Of a DNA stretch of 64,000 nt, positions 46,062 through 55,154 are shown piece by piece. Under the pieces are notes generated by a model, which was not told the DNA's origin, made no database searches, and was given only the letters and a program-made list of their open reading frames with translations. Numbering within the stretch: the first letter of the stretch is position 1; each line of letters opens with the position of its first letter. The position numbers and the translations under genes are program-made. This DNA comes from Burkholderiaceae bacterium DAT-1 (GTDB lineage: Bacteria; Pseudomonadota; Gammaproteobacteria; Burkholderiales; Chitinimonadaceae), in assembly GCA_019084025.1 (NCBI GenBank), contig JAHRBI010000004.1, positions 1 to 64,000 on the forward strand, given 5' to 3'.

Positions 46062-47366
46062 TCAATCTTTACCGGCTTTGGCGTCCAGATCTCGCAAAAA
46101 CGCCAGCTTTTCTGCAATTTTGGCTTCGAGTCCGCGAGGGACTGGCTGATACCATCCCGGTTCGGCCATATTGTCGGGGAGATAGGTTTCACCCGCTGCA
46201 TAGGCATGCGGTTCATCATGTGCATAACGATATGCGTGCCCATAGCCCAGCTCTTTCATCAGCTTCGTCGGCGCATTGCGCAGATGCACCGGCACCTCGC
46301 GGCTTTTGTCCTGCTTCACGAAGGCGCGTGCCTGATTGTAGGCGGTGTAACCCGCGTTGCTTTTGGCCGCAACGGCCAGATAAATCACTGCCTGCCCTAG
46401 CGCCAATTCACCCTCGGGGCTGCCGAGCCGTTCATAGGTGTTGGCTGCATCATTGGCAATCTGCATGGCGCGCGGATCGGCCAAGCCAATATCCTCCCAG
46501 GCCATGCGCACGATACGGCGCGCGAGATAGCGCGGATCAGCGCCACCATCCAGCATGCGACAGAGCCAATACAGTGCCGCATCGGGGTTTGAGCCGCGTA
46601 CCGACTTGTGCAGCGCCGAGATCTGGTCGTAAAAATTGTCGCCGCCCTTGTCGAACCGGCGGCTGTTCAGCGTCAGGGCATTCTCGACAAAGGTTGAGTC
46701 AATCCGGTTGGTACTGGCCGCCTGAGCAGCGGTCTGGCATTGCGACAACAAGTTCAGAAAGCGACGCGCATCACCATCGGCATAGCCAATCAGGGTGGCC
46801 AGCGCAGCTTCTTCAAACTGGAGCTCGCCGAGTGCAGCAGCCTGTGCGCGCCCAAACAGCTGTCGAAGTTCTTCATCGCTGAGCGACTTGAGTACATACA
46901 CCTGCGCGCGCGACAGCAAGGCCGCATTGACTTCAAATGACGGATTCTCGGTGGTCGCCCCGATAAAGGTCACCAGTCCGCTTTCGGCGTACGGTAGCAG
47001 GGCATCTTGCTGGCTTTTGTTGAACCGATGAATCTCATCGACAAACAAAATCGTATGCTTGCCCATCGAGAGATGCTGTTCGGCTTCCTCCATTGCCGCA
47101 CGAATGTCCTTCACGCCGGAAAACACGGCCGAGAGGGCAATGAATGCGCAATCGAAGGCACTCGCAGTCAGACGCGCCAGCGTCGTTTTACCCACGCCGG
47201 GTGGCCCCCACAGGATCATCGAATGCGGTTTGCCGGATTTGAATGCAAGATTCAGTGGTTTGCCACTGCCAAGGAGATGCGACTGTCCGACAACTTCCTC
47301 AAGTGTGCGGGGGCGCAGCAATTCGGCTAATGGGGCATCCGGTTGGCGAGAAAACAGATCGGTCAT
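46062..47366 (-). CDS. rarA: Replication-associated recombination ATPase RarA (MgsA)
   Basis: 434 residues from ATG 47366 (MTDLFSRQPDAPLAELLRP). The open frame runs 79 codons further, antisense-free but inside lolA, and is rejected. AAA+ motifs: Walker A WGPPGVGKTTLARL, Walker B LFVDEIHRFNKSQQDALL, sensor 1 IGATTENPSFEVN. The C-terminal tetramerisation domain contains GSNPDAALYWLCRMLDGGADP. RarA acts at stalled forks with RecQ/SSB. 11 bp from lolA; weak ribosome site. Confidence 0.96.
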   Translation of the reverse strand: MTDLFSRQPDAPLAELLRPRTLEEVVGQSHLLGSGKPLNLAFKSGKPHSMILWGPPGVGKTTLARLTASAFDCAFIALSAVFSGVKDIRAAMEEAEQHLSMGKHTILFVDEIHRFNKSQQDALLPYAESGLVTFIGATTENPSFEVNAALLSRAQVYVLKSLSDEELRQLFGRAQAAALGELQFEEAALATLIGYADGDARRFLNLLSQCQTAAQAASTNRIDSTFVENALTLNSRRFDKGGDNFYDQISALHKSVRGSNPDAALYWLCRMLDGGADPRYLARRIVRMAWEDIGLADPRAMQIANDAANTYERLGSPEGELALGQAVIYLAVAAKSNAGYTAYNQARAFVKQDKSREVPVHLRNAPTKLMKELGYGHAYRYAHDEPHAYAAGETYLPDNMAEPGWYQPVPRGLEAKIAEKLAFLRDLDAKAGKD

Positions 47367-47377
47367 GACGTTATGGC

Positions 47378-48001
47378 TCAGTCGCCATTCACAATATCCA
47401 CGCCCTTGGGTGGGGTGAACGTGAATCGCTCCGGTGCAATTTTGACGCCGACCGTTACCTTGGCAAAGCGAATCACCGTGCGCTGACCGAAATTGTCCTG
47501 TAACTCCATGGCGGCGATACGATTGTCCTTCAATCCAATCCGAATCTGCTCGAAGGCGCTCTCGCCATTTGCCGCCTTGCGCTTGGGTTTGGCCTGTACC
47601 CATTGCAGGCCATCCTGATCAGCCTGCTCGGTCAGGTCGTAACGTGCCTGCAGGTCATTACTGCCTGCGAGTAATGCAGCCGGACTCGAACCCAGCGCAT
47701 TGGACTGGCTCTTGGTCGTGACCTGATTCAGATCGGGATCGTAAACCCACAGCTTGCTGCCATCACCAATGATGGATTGCTGGTAAGGCTTCACGTATTG
47801 CCAGTTGAATTTACCGGGACGCGAGATCGATAGGCTACCGCTGGCCTGTTGCTGCTTGCGGCCTGATTGTTGCGTCACGGTTTGATCAAACTCTGCCGAG
47901 AAGGTCTGGGATTGACCGATAAAGGTCTGCAATTGCGACAGACCACCTGCGCAAGCAGTCGCAGACAGTAAAATCGTAATCAAGAGGGGACGCACGTACA
48001 T
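47378..48001 (-). CDS. lolA: Outer-membrane lipoprotein carrier protein LolA
   Basis: 207 residues from ATG 48001, with GGAG 9 bases upstream; the 39-codon extension is unsupported. Signal sequence MYVRPLLITILLSATA, then Cys17. LolA features: QSFSAEFDQTV-like strand, GSLSISRPGKFNWQYVKPYQQSIIGDGSKLWVYDPDLNQVT. A carrier that takes lipoproteins from LolCDE to LolB through the periplasm. First gene of lolA-rarA-serS, divergent from the LuxR-type gene. Confidence 0.94.
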   Translation of the reverse strand: MYVRPLLITILLSATACAGGLSQLQTFIGQSQTFSAEFDQTVTQQSGRKQQQASGSLSISRPGKFNWQYVKPYQQSIIGDGSKLWVYDPDLNQVTTKSQSNALGSSPAALLAGSNDLQARYDLTEQADQDGLQWVQAKPKRKAANGESAFEQIRIGLKDNRIAAMELQDNFGQRTVIRFAKVTVGVKIAPERFTFTPPKGVDIVNGD

Positions 48002-48134
48002 GTAACCATTCTCCAAGGCATGAGCGGCAAGTCTATCACGCAGGCCAAAGTGTTGCAGGCAGGCGACGCTTTCAGGTGTGCGGTAAATCCTGCCTATACT
48101 TGAGGCAATCCCGATCAATTATCGATGGCAACAC

Positions 48135-49223
48135 ATGCCGACCTCTGCCCTGTTTTCCGACGCTGTCCCGCATGCTGACGTACTCAGTGAATGGCAATAT
48201 GACCGGATTGTGGCGGATATTCATGCAACCGCACTGGATCCTGGCAAGTGGGATAGCCTGTTGCGCCGCTTTGCCGATCGCCTAGGCGCGTCTTCCGCCT
48301 TATTCGGCATTCGCGACATACCCAGAAAACAATGGACGACACTCAGTCTGGCGGCAAACGACGATCAGGAATTTGCTAGGATGCGTGCATATGACTGGGA
48401 GGTGCTGCGCGGCATGCAGGTTGGCGCATGGGAGGCTTTTCCTGATGCAGAGTCCAAGTCGGGCGCTGCGTTGCTTGCTGCCAGAATTTATGAAGATGCC
48501 GGGCATTATGGCGTAATGGCATTTAGATTTGCGGCCAATGGTCTGCAGCTGGCAGAACCTTTGGGTGCGATTCTTGCCCGACTATCACCACATCTCGAAC
48601 TGGCCTCCCGCATGCTGAGTGAGGTGGCGCGGCTCAAGCTGCAAGCAGCGGTTGCGTGTCTGGCTCTGGATCGTTTGGTCAGACCACTGTGGGTGGTAGA
48701 GCCGGATGGCATGATTCACTACTGTAACGATGCTGCACTGCAGCTGGCGGGAAAACATGGCATTTCCATGATGGATTCGCGTCTGGTGCTGACTGTACCC
48801 GCATGTCGTGATCAATTTCGCCATCTTTTGCAGCAATCTTCTGGCCCTGATGCCCATAGCGAGGGCATGTCGCTGGGTGAGCAGGAAGGCGCTATCAAGC
48901 TGATGTTTTTCCCCTTGCCATCCGACTCCCCATTGTCAGGCAGTCTGCATAAGCGTCTGGTGCTGGTCATGGCAATTGCTCCGGATAGCGGCGAAGCGTT
49001 ACCACTTGAACTGCTGTCGGCTTTATACGGGCTCTCTCCTGCAGAAACCAGACTCGCCTCTCGCTTACTTGAAGGAGAGACACTGGCGGAAGCTGCCACC
49101 TGTCTGGGGATTCGCGTGTCAACAGCGCGGACGCAGCTGAAGTTCATCTTCTGGAAGACAGGCGTACGGCGCCAGTCTGAACTGATCAAGCTGCTTGCCA
49201 GTGCGACACCGCTTCGTGCATAG
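48135..49223 (+). CDS. Orphan LuxR-type HTH transcriptional regulator
   Basis: 362 residues. No receiver domain; N-terminal two-thirds looks like a GAF/PAS-type sensor (PLWVVEPDGMIHYCNDAALQLAGK is PAS-like, ~180-205). C-terminal LuxR HTH (~295-355): LYGLSPAETRLASRLLEGETLAEAATCLGI, then STARTQLKFIFWKTGVRRQSELIKLL. This layout is common in orphan regulators of unknown ligand. The ribosome site is weak. It is 105 bp before an EamA transporter on the same strand, a possible target. Confidence 0.88.
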   Translation: MPTSALFSDAVPHADVLSEWQYDRIVADIHATALDPGKWDSLLRRFADRLGASSALFGIRDIPRKQWTTLSLAANDDQEFARMRAYDWEVLRGMQVGAWEAFPDAESKSGAALLAARIYEDAGHYGVMAFRFAANGLQLAEPLGAILARLSPHLELASRMLSEVARLKLQAAVACLALDRLVRPLWVVEPDGMIHYCNDAALQLAGKHGISMMDSRLVLTVPACRDQFRHLLQQSSGPDAHSEGMSLGEQEGAIKLMFFPLPSDSPLSGSLHKRLVLVMAIAPDSGEALPLELLSALYGLSPAETRLASRLLEGETLAEAATCLGIRVSTARTQLKFIFWKTGVRRQSELIKLLASATPLRA

Positions 49224-49239
49224 GACGAAACTCACTAAA

Positions 49240-49267
49240 TTGATACACTTTTACAAAACCCTAGAAT
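49240..49267 (+). promoter_or_regulatory. Sigma-70 promoter of the EamA transporter gene
   Basis: TTGATA (49240-49245), 16 bases, TAGAAT (49262-49267), in an AT-rich gap. Each hexamer has 5 of 6 consensus bases. Start near 49274, leader ~55 bases. A further AT-rich dyad, AATATATTTATT, follows. Confidence 0.65.
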
Positions 49268-49328
49268 AATATATTTATTCCATTGTGATAATATATCATT
49301 ACCTTAGTATTTGATTTTGAAAGTAACC

Positions 49329-50240
49329 ATGGCGAACGGGTCTTTGTTCACGCATGGACTTGGACATTCGCCAGTCTGGATGGTTGCACGCGGACTGGAT
49401 AAAGGCCCGGTCTGGATGATTCTATCAGCACTGCTATTTTCGCTGGTTGGCGTATTCGTCAAACAGGGCGCGGCCTATTTTTCGACCGCCGAACTGGTGT
49501 TCTATCGTTCTGCTGTGAGTCTGGTCGTTGTATTTCTGATGACCCGTATTGCGGGGGTGTCGTTAAGCACATCTGTCGCCCCCGCTCATCTGTGGCGATC
49601 TCTTGCGGGAACGGTCGCCATGATGTTGAGCTTTATTGCCGTCACGCAGCTGCCCTTAGCCATGGCAGCGTCACTCAACTATACCTCGCCTCTATTTTTT
49701 ACCCTGTTCAGCGTGTTCTGGTTTAAGCAGCGCGTGCACCCCGTGGTTTTGGCCTCCATTCTGGTGGGTTTTGCGGGTGTAATGCTGTTACTGAACCCCA
49801 CGTTTGCAGGTGTCAAATGGCAAGCGGGTCTGGCTGGAGTCGCCTCAGGTGCGCTGGCCGCAATCGCTTATCTTGGCGTCAATCGACTGGGCGAGTTGGG
49901 TGAACCAGAACAGCGAACGGTGTTCTATTTCTCACTGGTTGCAACCCTTGCATCTGGCGTGTGGATGGCATGCACACATATCCGCGCCATCCGTGCTCAG
50001 GATGTGCTCGTACTGGCCGGACTTGGCATGTGTGCCACGGGTGCGCAGCTTTGTCTGACTCGCGCCTATAGCAAAGGCAAGTCACTCGCGGTAACCTCAC
50101 TGGCTTATTCCAATATCGTGGTATCGAGTATGCTCGGCATCTGGCTCTGGGGTGACCACCACTCAGCAGTGGAGTTTATGGCCATGGGGCTGATCGTGAT
50201 GAGTGGGATTGTCGCAAATGTCGGGTTCAGATCCCGGTAA
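49329..50240 (+). CDS. EamA/DMT family transporter
   Basis: 303 residues from ATG 49329; a TTG at 49311 or Met at 49380 are alternatives and no strong ribosome site is seen. Ten membrane helices in two EamA repeats: ILSALLFSLVGVFVKQGA and later LAGVASGALAAIAYLGVNRLG. YTSPLFFTLFSVFWFKQR is the usual end of repeat 1. Exports a small metabolite, not identified. It has its own promoter. Confidence 0.9.
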   Translation: MANGSLFTHGLGHSPVWMVARGLDKGPVWMILSALLFSLVGVFVKQGAAYFSTAELVFYRSAVSLVVVFLMTRIAGVSLSTSVAPAHLWRSLAGTVAMMLSFIAVTQLPLAMAASLNYTSPLFFTLFSVFWFKQRVHPVVLASILVGFAGVMLLLNPTFAGVKWQAGLAGVASGALAAIAYLGVNRLGELGEPEQRTVFYFSLVATLASGVWMACTHIRAIRAQDVLVLAGLGMCATGAQLCLTRAYSKGKSLAVTSLAYSNIVVSSMLGIWLWGDHHSAVEFMAMGLIVMSGIVANVGFRSR

Positions 50241-50263
50241 GTCGTGGCGCAAAGGAAAATTCT

Positions 50264-50278
50264 GTAACTGCCTGTAAC
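50264..50278 (+). promoter_or_regulatory. CpxR-like direct repeat upstream of the LTxxQ protein
   Basis: GTAAC (50264-50268), 5 bases, GTAAC (50274-50278). The CpxR site is GTAAA-N5-GTAAA; both halves differ only in the last base, with exact 10-bp periodicity. It lies 102 bases before the start of a Spy/CpxP-like gene, the classic CpxR target class. Confidence 0.45.
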
Positions 50279-50379
50279 CAGGATGCAGAATCGAAACGAT
50301 CTGACAGGATTGTAGGTGACTTAATGACCGGATGCGCGATAATCACGGTTGAGATTGAAATAGAACAAAGAGTACTACC

Positions 50380-50922
50380 TTGAAACGGTCTTCGCATTAC
50401 TTATGTGTGGCAGCAGCGGTATGGATGCTCGCCCTATCGACCAGCGCGAGTGCGCATGGCGAACGCCCCGAATTCACCGGGCCACCAGGCCATGGGGACG
50501 AGCTGCGTGCTGGCTTCGGGCAGGCATTTGACGCGCGAGTGGTGTACGAAGTCATGCGGTATCGGACAGAGTTACGTCTGACGCCACAGCAGGAAACGCT
50601 CGCACGGGATGCAGAAGATGCGTGGGCGATTTTTCGCAATCGTCATATCCAGACACGTACCAAAATGCAGGCAGACCTCACTGCAGAACGTGCCAAGGAA
50701 GTGATGGATTTTGAGAGTCTGTTGCGCGGTGTAGATGCCACGCGCATTGAAGTACAAAAAGCGTACGAACAATCACGTGATCGCTGGCTGGCCTTTTACA
50801 GAAGCCTGAGTCCTGATCAAAAAGCGACGTTGAGCAAGCTGGTGCGATCACGGCTCGCACAGATTGACGCTATGCGCGAACGTGCCATAAATCGGGTTCC
50901 TGCAGGTGAAGCACGTCCCTGA
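50380..50922 (+). CDS. Periplasmic LTxxQ-motif protein, Spy/CpxP-like
   Basis: 180 residues from TTG 50380. This start is preferred over ATG 50428 because it supplies the basic N-region of the signal peptide (MKRSSHYL...SASA, then HGERPEF). The mature protein is helical and has two LTxxQ-type motifs, LTPQQETL and LSPDQKATL, as in Spy, CpxP and CnrX-like proteins. Family members chaperone or sense stress in the periplasm. A CpxR-like repeat lies upstream; no cpxRA genes are in the window. Confidence 0.82.
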   Translation: MKRSSHYLCVAAAVWMLALSTSASAHGERPEFTGPPGHGDELRAGFGQAFDARVVYEVMRYRTELRLTPQQETLARDAEDAWAIFRNRHIQTRTKMQADLTAERAKEVMDFESLLRGVDATRIEVQKAYEQSRDRWLAFYRSLSPDQKATLSKLVRSRLAQIDAMRERAINRVPAGEARP

Positions 50923-50951
50923 GATGCATGTGTCAGCCAGCATCTAGAAAC

Positions 50952-50984
50952 AAAAACAGCCCGAACCAGTCGGGCTGTTTTTTT
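50952..50984. terminator. Bidirectional terminator between the LTxxQ gene and the arn operon
   Basis: AAAAACAGCCCGA (50952-50964), loop ACCAG, TCGGGCTGTTTTT (50970-50982) with further Ts: a 13-bp stem that ends both convergent transcripts. Confidence 0.93.
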
Positions 50985-51001
50985 GCCGAACATGATCGAG
51001 A

Positions 51002-52045
51002 TTAGTCGACCAGTGCGCGAGCCTCGGCAACCTGATTACGGTAGGCCTCGAAAATAGCGCGCAGTGCATCCCGCATTTCGGTCGTCGGCGCCCAGCCCAG
51101 ATCGGTACAGGTGTTCTCGATCTTCGGTACGCGGTTTTGCACGTCCTGATAGCCCTTGCCATAGTAAGCGTCGGAAGTGGTTTCCAGCACTTGTACCTTG
51201 GCTGCATTTTCCGAGTATTCCGGATATTCGCGAGCCAGTTCCAGCATCATGCTGGACAGTTCACGCACCGAGTAGTTGTTGCTCGGGTTGCCGATATTGT
51301 AGATCTGGCGAGTCGCCTTGCCGTCTGCATTGTCGATAATGCGAACCAGTGCATCGATACCATCGTCAATGTAGGTAAAGGCACGCTTCTGGTTGCCACC
51401 GTCCACCAGCTTGATGTTTTCACCGCGCACGATATGACCCAGGAACTGGGTGATCACACGGCTGGAGCCTTCCTTCGGTGTGTGGATGCTGTCCAGACCT
51501 GCACCGATCCAGTTGAACGGACGGAACAGGGTGTAATCCAGACCTTCCTGCATGCCGTAGGCGTGGATGACGCGATCCATCAGCTGCTTGGCACAGGCGT
51601 AAATCCAGCGCGGCTTGTTGATCGGACCGTAGATCAGTGGCGACGCATCCGGATCGAAGGCTTCGTCGGTACACATGCCGTACACTTCGGAAGTCGACGG
51701 GAAAATCACGCGCTTCTTGTACTTCACGCAGTGGCGGATGATCGGCAGATTGGCTTCGAAATCCAGCTCGAACACGCGCAGCGGCTGCTGAACGTAGGTG
51801 GCCGGCGTTGCAATCGCAACCAAGGGCAGCACAACGTCGCACTTGCGGACATGGTACTCGATCCATTCCTTGTTGATGGTGATGTCACCTTCAAAGAAAT
51901 GGAAGCGCGGATGGTCGATGAACTCGGCGATCTTGTCGCTGAGCATGTCCATGCCGTAGATTTCCCAGTCGGTCGTGGCCAGGATGCGCTTGCTGAGGTG
52001 ATGGCCGATAAAGCCGTTCACACCAAGAATAAGGACTTTCTTCAT
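51002..52045 (-). CDS. arnA: UDP-glucuronate C4'' decarboxylase (ArnA C-terminal half as separate protein)
   Basis: 347 residues, extended SDR equal to the E. coli ArnA decarboxylase domain. NAD loop [10 protein letters not shown] near residue 8; PSTSEVYGM carries Ser119-Glu120 equivalent to E. coli Ser433-Glu434; [10 protein letters not shown] carries the Lys; [10 protein letters not shown] carries the conserved Arg region. Oxidatively decarboxylates UDP-glucuronic acid to UDP-4-keto-pentose, first step of L-Ara4N synthesis. In enterobacteria it is fused to the formyltransferase; here it is separate, 67 bp after it. Confidence 0.92.
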   Translation of the reverse strand: MKKVLILGVNGFIGHHLSKRILATTDWEIYGMDMLSDKIAEFIDHPRFHFFEGDITINKEWIEYHVRKCDVVLPLVAIATPATYVQQPLRVFELDFEANLPIIRHCVKYKKRVIFPSTSEVYGMCTDEAFDPDASPLIYGPINKPRWIYACAKQLMDRVIHAYGMQEGLDYTLFRPFNWIGAGLDSIHTPKEGSSRVITQFLGHIVRGENIKLVDGGNQKRAFTYIDDGIDALVRIIDNADGKATRQIYNIGNPSNNYSVRELSSMMLELAREYPEYSENAAKVQVLETTSDAYYGKGYQDVQNRVPKIENTCTDLGWAPTTEMRDALRAIFEAYRNQVAEARALVD

Positions 52046-52112
52046 GAGTCTGGATTCCGTATTAATGTGCGTAGTCTACCGCAACTCGGGCTTAAGGGGC
52101 AGTCAGCGCCTG

Positions 52113-53045
52113 TCAATTTGCCTCGAGGAGGGGGAGGGCGCATGCAGTATCGCCGAAGATCGTGACGAAAGATGTTGCTGTCAGCACCTGTCCGTCCACT
52201 TCTGCTCGCAGTAATTCTAGGCAGCTGCCATCGGCCATGCTGGCAAAAATCCTGCCGTCGATCGCATGCAGGTGGCCTGCTGCCAGATGTGTTTCGGTAC
52301 GGACAATGCTACGCCAGATGATGAGGCGGTGTCCGCTGATATCCGCAAATGCACCGGGATAGGGTTCGCTGACTGCGCGCACCAGATTGTGCAAGGCTTG
52401 CGCAGACTGCTGCCAGTTAATCCGGCCGTCTTCTGCTTTGCGCCCGCTGAAGTAGCTGCCCTCAGCCAGATTCTGCGGCTTGAGGTCTGCAGTTCCCTGT
52501 TTGAGTGCGGGCAGGCTGCGATGCAATACCAGCTCCGCTGCCACAGTCACCTTTTCGAAAACTTCGCGTGCGGTGTCGTTTGGCAGAATCGGTACGGACA
52601 TCTGATCCACGATGCGCCCGGCATCCGGCTTGGCCAGCATTTCGTGCAGGGTAGCGCCGGATTCTGTTTCTCCACGAATAATGGCCCAGTTCACCGGTAC
52701 GCGACCGCGATACTTAGGCAGCATGGAGCCATGCATATTGAAGGCTCCCATCGGGGCCAGCTCGAGCAGTGCAGGGGACAGCATCTTGCGGTAGTAGAAG
52801 CTGAAAATCAGGTCTGGCTTGAGTGCGGCCAGCTGCGCAACGAACGCATCGGTATTTGGGTCGTCCGGTGTGACGACCGGAATGCCGTGTTCGCGAGCCA
52901 GACTGGCTACATTGCCAAACCAGACGTTCTCGTTCGGATCATCTTCGTGGGTGACAACGAGCGCAATATCCACACCGCCCGCAATCAGGACGGACAAGCA
53001 GCGATAGCCGACATTGTGGTAGGCAAAAACGACCGCGCGGCTCAT
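52113..53045 (-). CDS. arnA: UDP-L-Ara4N formyltransferase (ArnA N-terminal half as separate protein)
   Basis: 310 residues. Formyltransferase active site fully present: Asn103 and His105 in AFNMHGSMLPKYRG and Asp141 in LAKPDAG, one residue off E. coli ArnA 102/104/140. A C-terminal OB-like domain follows. Transfers formyl from 10-formyl-tetrahydrofolate to UDP-L-Ara4N. Start overlaps the arnC stop (ATGA). The gene ends 67 bp before the decarboxylase gene. Confidence 0.92.
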   Translation of the reverse strand: MSRAVVFAYHNVGYRCLSVLIAGGVDIALVVTHEDDPNENVWFGNVASLAREHGIPVVTPDDPNTDAFVAQLAALKPDLIFSFYYRKMLSPALLELAPMGAFNMHGSMLPKYRGRVPVNWAIIRGETESGATLHEMLAKPDAGRIVDQMSVPILPNDTAREVFEKVTVAAELVLHRSLPALKQGTADLKPQNLAEGSYFSGRKAEDGRINWQQSAQALHNLVRAVSEPYPGAFADISGHRLIIWRSIVRTETHLAAGHLHAIDGRIFASMADGSCLELLRAEVDGQVLTATSFVTIFGDTACALPLLEAN

Positions 53046-54025
53046 TTTTGATCCTGTTCGTCGCGATGTTGCTCAAGCACGGCTGCCACCAGATAGCGCG
53101 GACGCTGGCGCACTTCCTGGTAAATCCGTCCGACGTATTCACCCAGCAGCCCGATACCGAACAGCGCGAGGCCGATCAGCAGGAATGCAATCGCAAACAG
53201 GGTAAACATCCCCTCGGCTTCAGGCCCCAGAATGATGCGGCGGCCAACCATGTACACCACCAGCACCGCCGACAGACCCGCAATCATCATCCCGACAAAA
53301 CTGAAAAGTTGCAGTGGCATGACCGAGAAACCGGTCATCAGATCAAAATTCAGGCGAATCAGGCTATAGAGCGAATATTTGGATTCGCCCGCTGCACGCT
53401 CCTCGTGACCAACGATGACCTCAGTCGGATTTCGCGAGAAGGAATAAGCCAGTGCCGGAATGAAGGTATGCGTTTCCTTGCACTGATTGATTGTATCGAT
53501 GATGCGACGATCATAGGCACGCAGCATGCAGCCCTGGTCGGTCATCTTGATATTGGTGATTTTCTCGCGCAGGCCATTCATGGCGCGGCTGGCAACGTGG
53601 CGCCAGGCGCTGTCATTGCGCTTGCGACGGATCGAGCCCACGTAATCGTGACCCTTGTCCATTTCTGCGAGCAGCACACCAATATCTTCGGGCGGATTTT
53701 GCAAATCGGCATCCAGCGTGACCACACGTTCGCCATGGGCGTAGCTGAAGCCAGCCAGAATGGCGCGATGCTGGCCAAAATTGCCATTGAGCAGAACGAC
53801 GCGGGTGACGTCCGGACGACGTTCGTACTGATCTGACAGCAGGGCGGCGGAACGATCGCGGCTACCGTCGTTGATAAACACAATTTCATAGGTGCGACCC
53901 AGCTTGTCCAGCGCCGGGTAAAGGCGGTCGAACAGCATCTGCAGGCCATCTTCCTCGTTGTAGACGGGAATGATGATGGACACGTGGGGGGCTTTGGACA
54001 CGATCAAGCTCTCCGAATTCAGCAT
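53042..54025 (-). CDS. arnC: Undecaprenyl-phosphate L-Ara4FN transferase ArnC
   Basis: 327 residues. GT2 domain first (VSIIIPVYNEEDGLQMLFDRL, VFINDGSRDRS, VVTLDADLQNPPEDI), then two membrane helices (FVGMMIAGLSAVLVVYMV and LFAIAFLLIGLALFGIGLLGEYVGRIYQEV). Transfers the formylated sugar to undecaprenyl phosphate at the inner membrane. The start overlaps the arnB stop by one base (TAATG) and the end overlaps the formyltransferase gene. Confidence 0.95.
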   Translation of the reverse strand: MLNSESLIVSKAPHVSIIIPVYNEEDGLQMLFDRLYPALDKLGRTYEIVFINDGSRDRSAALLSDQYERRPDVTRVVLLNGNFGQHRAILAGFSYAHGERVVTLDADLQNPPEDIGVLLAEMDKGHDYVGSIRRKRNDSAWRHVASRAMNGLREKITNIKMTDQGCMLRAYDRRIIDTINQCKETHTFIPALAYSFSRNPTEVIVGHEERAAGESKYSLYSLIRLNFDLMTGFSVMPLQLFSFVGMMIAGLSAVLVVYMVGRRIILGPEAEGMFTLFAIAFLLIGLALFGIGLLGEYVGRIYQEVRQRPRYLVAAVLEQHRDEQDQK

Positions 54026-55146
54026 TAAATCAGGTTAGGGCGCAGTACGGCATCGACGGCTTCGCATACGCGATCTACATCATCATCGTGCATACCCGGG
54101 AACAGCGGCAAGGTAATCGTCTGCTGACCGACAGCCTGCGAGATCGGGAAATCGCCCGCGCTATGCCCCAGGTGCTTGAATACGCCAAAGGTATGCATGG
54201 CCGGATAGTGAACACCCACCGCGATTTCACGCGCATGCATGGCCTCGATAAACCCTTTGCGGTCGATTTTCATGCGATCCAGCGGCAGCAAAGGCTGGAA
54301 CATATGCCAGTTGCTTTGCTCGAAATCGGCAATGGGCAGCTCCAGTCCCAGATCCTTGGGAATCAGATTGAAATAGCGCTTTGCCAGCTCGGTGCGGCGA
54401 GCATTGAATTCCTTGAGGCGCGGCAGTTGTCCAAGACCGATACGTGCGGCGATATCGGTCAGATTCGCCTTGAAGCCGGAAATGTCACAGCTTTGCTCGC
54501 CACCCGGATGACGAACCACCCCCTGCAGACGCCACAGCTCGAAAGCCTTGGCCTCATCTTCATTGTTCAGAACCAGTGCGCCGCCTTCACCCGTGGTGAT
54601 GTTCTTGTTGGCATGGAAACTGACCGAGCACAGATCGCCAAAACTACCGACAATGCGACCTTTCCAGTTTGCACCCATCGACTGGGCAGCATCTTCAATC
54701 ACGCGCAGATTGTTGCGCTTGGCAATGTCGTACAGGCGATCGCGATCGACCGGCAAACCCGCCAGATCAACCGGCATGATGGCCTTGGTGCGCGGGGTGA
54801 TGGCGGCTTCGACTTTGTCCAGATCAATATTGCGGGTGGCACGGTCGATATCGACAAAGACCGGCACCGCATCCATATGCAGTACGGAGTTGGCTGTGGC
54901 CACCCAGCTCATGGGGGTGGTGATCACTTCCTCACCCGCCTCTACGCCTGCGAGTTTGAGGGCAATTTCCAGACCGGCTGTGGCAGATGCGCAGCTGCGC
55001 ACCGGACGGCCAAAGTATTCGCTCAGAGCGGCTTCGAATGCACGCATATTGGGGCCGCTGGTCAGCCAGCCCGACCGCAGTACTTCGGCAACCCCTTCGA
55101 TAGTGGCATCATCAATCGAAGGGCGGGTAAACGGTAAATAGCTCAT
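54025..55146 (-). CDS. arnB: UDP-4-amino-4-deoxy-L-arabinose aminotransferase ArnB
   Basis: 373 residues from ATG 55146 (MSYLPFTRPSIDD); a TTG 4 codons upstream overlaps arnT. DegT/DnrJ/EryC1 fold: PLP Lys in FHANKNITTGEGGALV, DAAQSMGA, and the N-terminal RSGWLTSGPNMRAFE. Transaminates UDP-4-keto-pentose with glutamate. 8 bp after arnT, overlapping arnC by 1 bp. Confidence 0.96.
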   Translation of the reverse strand: MSYLPFTRPSIDDATIEGVAEVLRSGWLTSGPNMRAFEAALSEYFGRPVRSCASATAGLEIALKLAGVEAGEEVITTPMSWVATANSVLHMDAVPVFVDIDRATRNIDLDKVEAAITPRTKAIMPVDLAGLPVDRDRLYDIAKRNNLRVIEDAAQSMGANWKGRIVGSFGDLCSVSFHANKNITTGEGGALVLNNEDEAKAFELWRLQGVVRHPGGEQSCDISGFKANLTDIAARIGLGQLPRLKEFNARRTELAKRYFNLIPKDLGLELPIADFEQSNWHMFQPLLPLDRMKIDRKGFIEAMHAREIAVGVHYPAMHTFGVFKHLGHSAGDFPISQAVGQQTITLPLFPGMHDDDVDRVCEAVDAVLRPNLI

Positions 55147-55154
55147 GTGGGCTC

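Noticed and set aside
47367-47603. 79-codon N-terminal extension of rarA
   Set aside because: It lies inside lolA in another frame; RarA homology begins at MTDLFSRQP.
51137-52165. Plus-strand open frame of 342 codons
   Set aside because: Antisense of the ArnA decarboxylase gene; no ribosome site or recognisable motif.
54088-55137. Plus-strand open frame of 349 codons
   Set aside because: Antisense shadow of arnB, produced by codon bias.
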